Source: JBDSRX01 sp047445235 (GTDB taxonomy: Bacteria > Patescibacteriota > Dojkabacteria > J137). From it: a DNA stretch of 31,692 bases. The translations under genes and the position numbers were made by a program. Positions within the stretch are counted from its first letter, which is position 1. Each line of letters begins with the position of its first letter. This document shows, in pieces, positions 16,918-23,082 of the stretch. The notes under the pieces are model-generated. The model did not search any database, was not told where the DNA came from, and was given only the letters and a program-made list of their open reading frames with translations. Location of the stretch: contig JBLGEO010000051.1 of assembly GCA_047445235.1 (NCBI GenBank), positions 1 through 31,692 of the forward strand. Direction: 5' to 3'.

Positions 16918-17321
16918 AACTCGAAAACCTCTTTTGTCTTTAGGTCAGTAAATCTGATCCAGGTTGGTTTGAAGATTAAATACTTATTGTCTGGATCGTT
17001 TCGAAAATTTTTTGCATACTCATTTTTAGCACAATGAATATCCCCTGCCTTTTGCTGATCCTCTGCTTCTGTAGTTTCACCATCCATTTGGAGAGTTAAG
17101 AAATCATCGGTACTCCAGCCAATTACTATAGATGTTTTTGGATTCTCTTTTATATTTTTGTACTTTCTAGTTTTACTTGAAGTTGAAACTATAATATTAG
17201 TTCCATCAAATTCAGAATATGACAACACCGCGGATTGAGGAAAGCCTTCAGCACTGTTAGATGAGATTACACAAAAACCATGATTTTTTATAAAATCGAT
17301 CACTATTTGTTTTTTGTCCAT
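16914..17321 (-). CDS. Pyridoxamine 5'-phosphate oxidase-fold flavoprotein
   Basis: A 135-residue protein matching small split-barrel FMN-binding proteins of the PNPOx/general stress protein 26 group. The N-terminal helix is followed by GFCVISSNSAEGFPQSAVLSY (about 15-35), a TSSKTRKYKNIKENPKTSIVIG stretch around 52-73 that binds the flavin phosphate and packs the dimer, and a late KPTWIRFTD strand. It is too short to be the full vitamin B6 enzyme and lacks that enzyme's C-terminal signature. A small flavin- or F420-type reductase is more likely. Why it is coupled by an ATGA overlap to a glycosyltransferase is unclear; this may simply be genome compaction. Confidence 0.78.
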   Translation of the reverse strand: MDKKQIVIDFIKNHGFCVISSNSAEGFPQSAVLSYSEFDGTNIIVSTSSKTRKYKNIKENPKTSIVIGWSTDDFLTLQMDGETTEAEDQQKAGDIHCAKNEYAKNFRNDPDNKYLIFKPTWIRFTDLKTKEVFEL

Positions 17322-17370
17322 GCAGAGTAGTGTAATATAATTAATAATAAGATTTTACTATATCTAAATA

Positions 17371-18189
17371 ATGAGAGAGGGGAGAATAAATAAACAGTTA
17401 TTATTTTTATTTATAGCAATGGCGCTTCTAACATTTACTAGTTTACTTATACTCTTCTTAAATAAATCAACAGTCTCTAGAATTCCAGTAAGTTCTCCGG
17501 TTAGTAATCCAGTTAGTTACTTTGTAACATGGGATTCTACTGGCCCAGGTCCAGATGGAAATACAAATCCATTGCCACCCACACCTCAAACACAAGAACC
17601 TGTAGCAGGGACTCTTAGATATAGAAATGATGACTTGAACATTCTAGATGTCTTATATCCCGATACTTGGACATTTAAAGTTAAGACATTAGAAGATACT
17701 AGTAGTATGGGGTTTGCTAGTGCAAGAACTGGAGAATGTTTAGTTAATTGTATGGGAATATCATTAACGAAAGGAGATTTAAGCATAAAGATGATAATTA
17801 ATAAAAAGGTAGCTGATGAAATGTATCAACCTATTTGTAGTAATACAGCAGAAGTTACCTACCTGGACCATTCAATAACTTATAAAAGCTGGGCTAGAAT
17901 TAAGAGTTCTTTGGGTTATATTTATACAAGAGACTATTCCGATGGTTTAACTCCTGCATACTACACACCCGCAGAATATGGGGTTGCAACAGATGAGTGG
18001 AGTTACGTTGGAGGACAACCATATAAAATTTGTTTATTTGGAAATTTTACAGGTGGCTATAGTAAAGTTGAATATGATGCTAGCAAAGGGCCAGTTGGCT
18101 TTTTAATGGAGAATTTAGAATATCCACTAAGTACTAAATTATCTGATATTGAGCAGATCGATGAAATAGTCGGAAAGTTTAATTTCTAA
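17371..18189 (+). CDS. Membrane-anchored exported protein, unknown function
   Basis: A 272-residue protein that I do not recognise. A basic N-terminus (MREGRINK) precedes one hydrophobic helix at about 9-30, which acts as a signal anchor or uncleaved signal. A proline- and serine-rich linker follows at about 36-78 (SSPVSNPVS, PLPPTPQTQ). The remaining globular part, from about residue 80, begins with LNILDVLYPDTWTFKV, a pattern seen in several exported PsbP-like proteins of small-genome bacteria. It contains four cysteines (including Cys123, Cys127 and Cys156) that could form disulfides outside the membrane. The gene is divergent from the flavoprotein gene with 49 bases between start codons, and its stop overlaps the convergent GT2 stop by four bases. 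Confidence 0.65.
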   Translation: MREGRINKQLLFLFIAMALLTFTSLLILFLNKSTVSRIPVSSPVSNPVSYFVTWDSTGPGPDGNTNPLPPTPQTQEPVAGTLRYRNDDLNILDVLYPDTWTFKVKTLEDTSSMGFASARTGECLVNCMGISLTKGDLSIKMIINKKVADEMYQPICSNTAEVTYLDHSITYKSWARIKSSLGYIYTRDYSDGLTPAYYTPAEYGVATDEWSYVGGQPYKICLFGNFTGGYSKVEYDASKGPVGFLMENLEYPLSTKLSDIEQIDEIVGKFNF

Positions 18190-18980
18190 ACTCCTATCCA
18201 CCACTTAATCATCGCAAACTTTGCTTTGAGTGAATAATGCCTTAAAGCAATCCATAGCCATGCGTCTCTTTTAATCTTCTCAATTCTTTTAGTTTTGATT
18301 TTATCTGTAGACTGCATGTATTTATGATGCAAAGTAGTAGAAGGTTGATACATAACCTTCCATCCAGCTTTTTTAGCTCGAATAAACATTTCAACTTCAT
18401 CCAAATATAACTTTATTTTAGTCCAGTAATATCCAATTTGTTCTAACATTGAAGTTCTATATAGTATGCAAGCACCTGTAACTCCAAAAACTTCCTTCTG
18501 GGTATTGTATTGGCCTTCATCCTTTTCCAGAAAACCGATATCATAAGCCTGCCTGAATCCATCGTAGAGCAAACCAGCAGAGTTTATTTGTCCTTCATTT
18601 TTATTCTTATAGAATCTTACTTTAGGGCCAACAGCTCCAACAATAGGATTAGACATTGGCTTTAGTAACTCTTCAATAAGGTTTGCTTCACATTTTGTAT
18701 CTGGATTTAGTACCATAACAAACTCAGGAGAGTAATTTTTTATTGAAAATTCAATTCCTATATTGTTTCCACCTGTTAAGTAGATATTGTCTGGAAGTTC
18801 TATGAGGTGTGTAAAATCTGAATATTTTTCGCGTACAATCTTTGCCGTTGCGTCTTTCGATTTATTATCAACAACAACAACATTGAAATCTTTAAATGTT
18901 TGTTCTTTCAGGCTATCTAAGCATTCCTCTATATCTTTTTCGTTATTCCAAGTAACAATCACTACAGAAACTTTTGGCAT
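18186..18980 (-). CDS. GT2-family glycosyltransferase, rhamnosyltransferase-like
   Basis: A 264-residue GT2 of the COG1216 type. Motifs are KVSVVIVTWNNEKDIEECLDSL (about 3-24), VVVDNKSKD (about 35-43), NIYLTGGNN with GGNN at 70-73, VLNPDTKCE with NPDT at 92-95, and a late acidic EVEMFIRAKKAGW segment expected for the catalytic base. It lacks a membrane anchor, and the C-terminus is basic and aromatic. It sits alone on the minus strand between an exported protein and the surface cohesin-like protein. It likely works on the same surface glycan or glycoprotein pathway, but the sugar is unknown. Confidence 0.87.
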   Translation of the reverse strand: MPKVSVVIVTWNNEKDIEECLDSLKEQTFKDFNVVVVDNKSKDATAKIVREKYSDFTHLIELPDNIYLTGGNNIGIEFSIKNYSPEFVMVLNPDTKCEANLIEELLKPMSNPIVGAVGPKVRFYKNKNEGQINSAGLLYDGFRQAYDIGFLEKDEGQYNTQKEVFGVTGACILYRTSMLEQIGYYWTKIKLYLDEVEMFIRAKKAGWKVMYQPSTTLHHKYMQSTDKIKTKRIEKIKRDAWLWIALRHYSLKAKFAMIKWWIGV

Positions 18981-19046
18981 TTATCTATTAATAAGAATTA
19001 TCAATCAAATTATACCCAAAATACCCACCCAGTTTTCGAAAAAATG

Positions 19047-19052
19047 TATAAT
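19047..19052 (+). promoter_or_regulatory. -10 box for the surface-protein gene
   Basis: A perfect TATAAT lies about 64 bases before the first ATG of the cohesin-like gene. The predicted transcript begins near 19060, just before the hairpin at 19073-19108. No clear -35 is visible at the usual spacing, so activator dependence or a weak promoter is possible. Confidence 0.45.
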
Positions 19053-19072
19053 GGGTTTAAGCTTAGTGTAAA

Positions 19073-19108
19073 CTAATCTTATCGCAACGATAGTTGCAAG
19101 AAGATTAG
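19073..19108 (+). promoter_or_regulatory. Hairpin in the 5' leader of the surface-protein gene
   Basis: CTAATCTT (19073-19080) pairs perfectly with AAGATTAG (19101-19108). Inside is a 3/3 internal loop and a second perfect stem, GCAAC (19084-19088) with GTTGC (19093-19097), closed by a GATA tetraloop. The stacked stem lies between the predicted transcription start and the ATG at 19116 and is not followed by a T-run, so it is not an intrinsic terminator. It may stabilise the mRNA or control translation. Confidence 0.55.
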
Positions 19109-19115
19109 TCATAGT

Positions 19116-19955
19116 ATGATGGCGAAGCTCCGCTACAACAAAAATGCGGACTTTAGTCCGAAGTTTTTATCTTTAAGTTCGTTTTTTGTGTCCAATTTGA
19201 TAGATTTATTTCCAATAGTAAAAGCACAAACAGTGGATGCCTCTGCGCAGCCTACTTTCGGATCTATCGATGTCGGAGGTGGAAGCACGGTTACAGCCAG
19301 TATGCTTCTAAGCTCGGATAAGACAGCAGTAGACATTGGGGAAAAATTTACAGTGACAGTAGAAATAAAAACAAACACTGTAACTATAAATGAATATCGA
19401 ATTGTTATAGATTTTGACTCTACAAAACTTCAAGTTCTTGACCAAGATCCTAGTACTCCCGGAATACAAATAAAACTTCTGGATACAATTTTTGTTGTAG
19501 AAAACCAAGAAACAGACAATACTGTTTCACAAAATGGTAGAATCACTTTAATTGCAAAAGTTGATAGCGGTAATCCATTTACTGTAAACAAGAATGTAGC
19601 AGAAATTCAGTTTCAAGCACAGGCAGCTGGATCACCTACTATAAAGATTTTTAAGGATGCAAGTGGAAGTAGATTAATAAGACAGAGTGGCGTTGGTGTA
19701 GATTTTACTCCGAATGGGCTTACAGTACAGGTTAAAACAGCTACAGGTGCTGGAACTACAACTGGCTCAAATCCTCCTCCGACAAATCAAACTACTACTA
19801 CAACTACTACAGGAGGTACAACTACCACTACAACTATCCCTAAAACTGGTGTTGCAGATGATCTAGGGACAGCCCTAACAGTACTAGCAGCAGCGATATT
19901 AATAATTACTGGGATTAAGTTGAGCTCGGAGAAAAAAAAGAAAGGTGAAATATAA
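19116..19955 (+). CDS. Cohesin-like surface protein with sortase-type C-terminus
   Basis: A 279-residue exported protein. A basic N-terminus and a hydrophobic stretch to about residue 38 (ending IVKAQT) look like a signal peptide. Residues about 58-208 resemble a cohesin-like beta-sandwich: SSDKTAVDIGEKFTVTVEIKT, then EYRIVIDFDSTKLQVLD, and later VAEIQFQAQAAG. A threonine-, glycine- and proline-rich linker (about 212-240) is likely extended and O-glycosylated. The end is IPKTG (241-245), a hydrophobic helix (about 250-266) and a lysine-rich tail, the layout of an LPXTG sortase substrate with Ile in place of Leu. ATGATG gives two possible starts three bases apart. It probably displays a binding domain at the cell surface. 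Partner unknown; no sortase is in the window. Confidence 0.72.
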   Translation: MMAKLRYNKNADFSPKFLSLSSFFVSNLIDLFPIVKAQTVDASAQPTFGSIDVGGGSTVTASMLLSSDKTAVDIGEKFTVTVEIKTNTVTINEYRIVIDFDSTKLQVLDQDPSTPGIQIKLLDTIFVVENQETDNTVSQNGRITLIAKVDSGNPFTVNKNVAEIQFQAQAAGSPTIKIFKDASGSRLIRQSGVGVDFTPNGLTVQVKTATGAGTTTGSNPPPTNQTTTTTTTGGTTTTTTIPKTGVADDLGTALTVLAAAILIITGIKLSSEKKKKGEI

Positions 19956-19965
19956 CCAATACATA

Positions 19966-19994
19966 TTGCTATATTCGCTTTAATTTAGTAGAAT
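19966..19994 (+). promoter_or_regulatory. Promoter for infA, near-leaderless
   Basis: TTGCTA (19966-19971) and TAGAAT (19989-19994, five of six consensus bases) are 17 bases apart. Transcription would begin near 20001, only about five bases before the TTG start codon at 20006. No Shine-Dalgarno could fit on such a transcript. Confidence 0.6.
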
Positions 19995-20005
19995 TCACAA
20001 ACTTT

Positions 20006-20296
20006 TTGAAAATAAATAAGAAAGAAACCAAAAAAGAAGAAATTGAGAAGAAGGATGACAAAATTACACTCGAAGGAGTTGTAACTGAGGTATATCCAGA
20101 GATGAGATATAAAGTTGATGTAGATTTTAAAGGATTAAAGCACAGCGTTGTCTGCTATGTTTCCGGAAAAATGCGAAATCGATTTATTGAAATAAAGAAA
20201 GGAGATAAAGTAAGAATTAAGATAAGCTTATACGATATAGATAGTGGAATAATTGTTTTCCGTTTAACAGATAGAAAAGTGCCCGTAATTGCTTAA
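20006..20296 (+). CDS. infA: Translation initiation factor IF-1
   Basis: A 96-residue protein whose last 75 residues match IF-1, a small OB-fold factor that blocks the A site of the 30S subunit during initiation. Visible motifs are LEGVVTEVYPEMRYKVDVD, VVCYVSGKMRNRFIEIKKGDKVRI and SLYDIDSGIIVFRL. IF-1 is usually about 72 residues. Here an extra stretch of some 20 residues made of Lys, Glu and Asp precedes it. The only in-frame start is TTG at 20006, since no ATG or GTG lies between the upstream TGA and the OB fold. The gene leads the ribosomal cluster and has its own promoter. The N-terminal extension might be partly untranslated if an ATT codon were used. Confidence 0.9.
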   Translation: MKINKKETKKEEIEKKDDKITLEGVVTEVYPEMRYKVDVDFKGLKHSVVCYVSGKMRNRFIEIKKGDKVRIKISLYDIDSGIIVFRLTDRKVPVIA

Positions 20297-20301
20297 AGGT
20301 A

Positions 20302-20330
20302 TTTACAATTGCCCTAAAATTTGTTATAAA
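20302..20330 (+). promoter_or_regulatory. Promoter for the rpmJ-rpsM ribosomal operon
   Basis: TTTACA (20302-20307) and TATAAA (20325-20330) each match five of six consensus bases and are 17 bases apart. The start would be near 20337, about 20 bases before the rpmJ ATG. It lies right after the infA stop, so the ribosomal genes can be expressed separately from infA. Confidence 0.62.
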
Positions 20331-20357
20331 TGCATTTGCTAATTTGAATTTTAAAAC

Positions 20358-20510
20358 ATGAAAGTAAAATCAAGTATTAAAAAAAGATGTAGGTATTGCT
20401 ACATAGTGAGAAGAAATAAAAAAGTTATTTCTAAAGGCAAGGTTGCAATGAGACCTACTTACTATGTTTACTGCAAAGTAAACCCAAAGCACAAACAGAG
20501 ACAAGGATAA
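20358..20510 (+). CDS. rpmJ: 50S ribosomal protein L36, with internal insertion
   Basis: A 50-residue protein starting MKVKSSIKKRC and ending KHKQRQG, which identifies L36 beyond doubt. Ordinary bacterial L36 is 37-38 residues with a Cys-x2-Cys, Cys, His zinc site (C11, C14, C27, H32). Here the ligands are kept as Cys11, Cys14, Cys39 and His45. About twelve residues are inserted between the second and third ligands (within KKVISKGKVAMRPTYYVY) and one more between the third Cys and the His. L36 sits near the large-subunit GTPase-associated region and helps late 50S assembly. The position between infA and rpsM is canonical. The insertion would lengthen the loop facing rRNA. Confidence 0.93.
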   Translation: MKVKSSIKKRCRYCYIVRRNKKVISKGKVAMRPTYYVYCKVNPKHKQRQG

Positions 20511-20540
20511 TTTTTCTAATTAATTATTAATTATTTAATT

Positions 20541-20924
20541 GTGGCAAGAATTGCTGGTATTGAGATTCCAAACGAAAAGAGAGTAGAAATAGGTTTAACT
20601 TATATCTTCGGCATTGGCTTATCCACTTCACAAAAGATTTTAAAAGCTACTAAAGTAAATCCAGACAAAAGAGTTAAGGAATTAACAGATGATGAGATTA
20701 AGAGGATATACGCATATATAGAAACAGGAGTACAGGTAGAAGGACAAGTTAGACAGCAAGTTTTCCAAGCAATTAAAAGATTAAAAGATATTAGATCTTA
20801 TAGAGGTTTGAGACATAAAGCAGGTTTACCTGTAAGAGGTCAGAACACTAAGAGTAATACACGAACAAGAAAAGGTAAAACAAGACCAGTTGGTGGTTTA
20901 GCAATTAAAGTTGCAAAGAAATAA
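20541..20924 (+). CDS. rpsM: 30S ribosomal protein S13
   Basis: A 127-residue S13, normal in length, in the head of the 30S subunit where it contacts the P-site tRNA and the 50S bridge B1. Conserved pieces are MARIAGIEIPNEKRVEIGLTYI at the N-terminus, GIGLSTSQKIL (helix-two-turn-helix), DIRSYRGLRHKAGLPVRGQNT at about 90-110, and a basic C-terminal tail. The start codon is GTG at 20541, confirmed by the universal MARIAG start. It follows rpmJ after 30 AT-rich bases without a Shine-Dalgarno. A duplicated structured element lies between this gene and rpsK. Confidence 0.97.
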   Translation: MARIAGIEIPNEKRVEIGLTYIFGIGLSTSQKILKATKVNPDKRVKELTDDEIKRIYAYIETGVQVEGQVRQQVFQAIKRLKDIRSYRGLRHKAGLPVRGQNTKSNTRTRKGKTRPVGGLAIKVAKK

Positions 20925-20943
20925 GTAAACTTGTTGCTAACGT

Positions 20944-20977
20944 AATAAGCAGAGCTTGTTTCTAATAGAAATAATTA
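20944..20977 (+). promoter_or_regulatory. Two-hairpin element, copy 1 (before rpsK)
   Basis: AAGC-AGA-GCTT is followed by TTTCT-AAT-AGAAA and then TAATTA. The 24-base core at 20954-20977 is identical in 23 of 24 bases to a core at 21418-21441 before rpsD. The differences between the copies fall in the loops while both stems are kept, which suggests a selected RNA structure. Confidence 0.55.
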
Positions 20978-20997
20978 TTTAATTTAAGTATTTAATA

Positions 20998-21411
20998 ATG
21001 GCTAAGAAAGCAGTTGTTGCAAAAAAAGTTGAGAAGGTTGTTAAAAAGAAAAAAGCTAAGATTTCAGTACCAAAGGTTTTGGTTAGAGTTAATTCAACAT
21101 ATAACAATACGATAATTAGTGTTACAGATTACGCAGGAAATGTAATTTCTTACTCAAGCTGTGGACTAGTTGGATTTAAAGGAAGCAAAAAGAGTACAGC
21201 ATACGCAGCTCAAAAAGCTGGGGAAGATGCTGCATTAAAAGCAATGAATGTTGGTGCAAGAGAATCTGAAGTTATTGTTGATGGAGTAGGAATCGGAAGA
21301 CAAGCAGCAGTAAAGGGAGTTAGATCCGCAGGTTTAAGAATAACTTCTTTAATCGACAAAACACCAGTTCCACATGGAGGAACAAAGCCAAGAAAGAAAC
21401 CAAAGAAATAA
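20998..21411 (+). CDS. rpsK: 30S ribosomal protein S11
   Basis: A 137-residue S11, part of the 30S platform next to the mRNA exit path. Conserved segments are VRVNSTYNNTIISVTDYAGN (about 30-49), SSCGLVGFKGSKKSTAYAAQ, and the C-terminal LRITSLIDKTPVPHGGTKPRKKP. The N-terminal 25 residues are unusually rich in Lys and Val compared with the shorter basic tail of typical S11. The ATG follows TTTAATA with no Shine-Dalgarno. The order rpsM-rpsK-rpsD-rpoA-rplQ is the conserved alpha-operon order. Confidence 0.97.
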   Translation: MAKKAVVAKKVEKVVKKKKAKISVPKVLVRVNSTYNNTIISVTDYAGNVISYSSCGLVGFKGSKKSTAYAAQKAGEDAALKAMNVGARESEVIVDGVGIGRQAAVKGVRSAGLRITSLIDKTPVPHGGTKPRKKPKK

Positions 21412-21441
21412 GCAATGGCTTGTTTCTGATAGAAATAATTA
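21410..21441 (+). promoter_or_regulatory. Two-hairpin element, copy 2 (before rpsD)
   Basis: AAGC-AATG-GCTT is followed by TTTCT-GAT-AGAAA and then TAATTA. The core at 21418-21441 differs from the copy before rpsK by a single loop base, and the first loop differs by one or two bases. Both copies begin at or just after a ribosomal-protein stop codon. Confidence 0.55.
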
Positions 21442-21444
21442 ACA

Positions 21445-21464
21445 TCCCGAGCATAGTCGAGGGA
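21445..21464. repeat. Short repeat-like palindrome in the rpsK-rpsD spacer
   Basis: TCCCGAGCATAGTCGAGGGA is an imperfect inverted repeat in an otherwise AT-rich spacer. Its right half, AGTCGAGGGA, recurs at 25439-25448 in the gene-free region upstream of recF's end. It looks like a fragment of an interspersed palindromic repeat family. Confidence 0.5.
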
Positions 21465-21487
21465 ACTTATTAAATTAGAATTAATAT

Positions 21488-22084
21488 ATGTCTAGATATA
21501 CAGGATCAAAATGGAAGATTAATAGAAGAGAAGGAGAAACAGTCCTAGGATCTTCTGATAAGTGGAAAAGAAGAACAACTTTACCTGGACAGTTCCCAGT
21601 GCTTAAAAAGAGACCATCAGACTACGCAATTCAATTTAGAGAGAAACAAAAGGTAAAAAGAATGTTTGGAATGAATGAGACACAGTTTGTAAGATTTTAT
21701 AAATTAGCATTAAAGTCTCATGGAAACACAGCACTGAGACTTGTACAGTTATTAGAAATGAGGGTAGATAATGTTGTTTATAGATTAGGATTTGCTACAA
21801 CAAGAGCAATGGCAAGACAATTTGTAACACATGGACATATAACAATTAACGGAAAGAAGCATAATATTCCATCCACTATTGTAAAAGTAGGAGATGAGCT
21901 TAAATTTAAAGAATTAGCTGATTCAACATATATGAAAGAAATTTCAGAAAAGAACAAAGCAGCAACAGTTCCAAGCTGGTTAACAAAACTAGAAAAAGGC
22001 GGAAAAGTTAAGAACGAGCCAGTAAGAGACGACATGGACAAAACAATCAAGGAAAGATTAATAATTGAACTTTACTCTAGATAA
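21488..22084 (+). CDS. rpsD: 30S ribosomal protein S4
   Basis: A 198-residue S4, slightly short of the usual 200-210. S4 starts 16S rRNA folding in the 30S body and helps decoding accuracy. It begins MSRYTGSKWKINRREGE, and no zinc-binding cysteines are present. The core FREKQKVKRMFGMNETQFVRFY is followed by the S4 RNA-binding domain LLEMRVDNVVYRLGFATTRAMARQFVTHGHITINGK (about 88-124). The end is KERLIIELYSR, typical of the family. In other bacteria S4 often represses its own operon, but no such site can be named here. The stop lies 25 bases before the chosen rpoA ATG. Confidence 0.97.
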   Translation: MSRYTGSKWKINRREGETVLGSSDKWKRRTTLPGQFPVLKKRPSDYAIQFREKQKVKRMFGMNETQFVRFYKLALKSHGNTALRLVQLLEMRVDNVVYRLGFATTRAMARQFVTHGHITINGKKHNIPSTIVKVGDELKFKELADSTYMKEISEKNKAATVPSWLTKLEKGGKVKNEPVRDDMDKTIKERLIIELYSR

Positions 22085-22109
22085 AACTAAATCTTATACA
22101 CAGAAACTT

Positions 22110-23078
22110 ATGATTTCTCTTAAACAATTCAACATAAAAAAGGTACAAGATGGAGCTAATTCAGCTACATTTCAAATTGGACCTTTGCCACAAGGATACG
22201 GAAGTACATTGGGAACATTCTTAAGAAGAACATTACTATCTAGTATCCCAGGATCTGCAATTACTGCAGTTAAAATCGATGGTGTAGATCATGAATATTC
22301 TTCAATGGATGGACTAAGTGATGATATCTTAACAGTAGTTCTTTCTTTAAAGAACGTTGTTGTTGTATCTAAATCATTAGAACCAGTTACTGTAGAATTA
22401 AACGTTACAGGAAAGAATGGACAGGTTGTAGAAGTAACAGCAGGAGATATTGAGAAGAATCAAAACGTAGAAGTTATCAACCCTGATTATGTAATTACAA
22501 GACTAACAAGTGCAAAAGCAAAATTCAAAGCTACTATAACAATAGAAAGAGGTATCGGATATGCTTTACCTAACGAAGACATGAGAAAAGAATTAGGAGT
22601 TCTTCCTTTAGATTCTAACTTCTCACCTGTTAAGTTAGTTAACTATTCTATTACTCCAGCTAGAGTTGGAAAAGAAACTGAATTAGACCAATTAGACATT
22701 ACTATTGAGACAAATGGAGCAGTAACATCAGTTGAAGCCTTACACGTAGCTTCTGATATTCTTCACCAGATGACAAGTCACTTAATTACTCAGACAGAGC
22801 AAATGCTTTCTGGTAAAGAAGTAACAATTGCTGTAAACGCAATGCAGAAAGAACAAGAAGAACAAGCTAAAGTTGTTGTAAAAGAAGCACCAATTAAAGT
22901 TGCAGATTTAAACCTATCTACTAGACTAACAAACGCTTTACTAAAATCTAACTACGAGAACTTAAGAACTCTAGAAGGATTAACAGAAGAAGAAGTTGCT
23001 AGCATAAGAGGAATGGGAAGTAAGTCTTACTTAGAATTACTTGAAGTATTGAAGAAATACAATATTAAATTAGTGTAA
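22110..23078 (+). CDS. rpoA: RNA polymerase alpha subunit
   Basis: A 322-residue RpoA with both domains. The N-terminal domain includes GPLPQGYGSTLGTFLRRTLLSSIPGSAITAVKIDGV, which starts the alpha dimer interface, and later TTIETN-type strands. A linker at about 235-262 leads to the alpha-CTD, recognised by LNLSTRLTNALLKSNYENLRTLEGLTEEEVASIRGMGSKSYLEL with its two helix-hairpin-helix turns. The frame is open from a TTG at 22065 inside rpsD, but the ATG at 22110 (MISLKQF) matches the normal RpoA start and was chosen. It assembles the core polymerase and contacts upstream promoter DNA. Confidence 0.96.
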   Translation: MISLKQFNIKKVQDGANSATFQIGPLPQGYGSTLGTFLRRTLLSSIPGSAITAVKIDGVDHEYSSMDGLSDDILTVVLSLKNVVVVSKSLEPVTVELNVTGKNGQVVEVTAGDIEKNQNVEVINPDYVITRLTSAKAKFKATITIERGIGYALPNEDMRKELGVLPLDSNFSPVKLVNYSITPARVGKETELDQLDITIETNGAVTSVEALHVASDILHQMTSHLITQTEQMLSGKEVTIAVNAMQKEQEEQAKVVVKEAPIKVADLNLSTRLTNALLKSNYENLRTLEGLTEEEVASIRGMGSKSYLELLEVLKKYNIKLV

Positions 23079-23082
23079 AACC

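Noticed and set aside
13107..17321. Use of an alternative genetic code with UGA as glycine
   Set aside because: Several genes end cleanly at TGA at the expected family length (GT2 at 7170-8201, GT2 at 13107-13811, the flavoprotein, recF and the GT4), and two of them do so in ATGA stop-start overlaps.
18981..19115. A small tRNA or ncRNA gene in the spacer before the surface protein
   Set aside because: The hairpin at 19073-19108 lacks a cloverleaf, T-loop or CCA pattern and lies directly in the leader of the gene, so a regulatory leader is a simpler reading.
22065..22109. TTG start for rpoA inside rpsD
   Set aside because: The added 15 residues are encoded by the end of rpsD and do not match RpoA. 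The ATG at 22110 yields the normal N-terminus.
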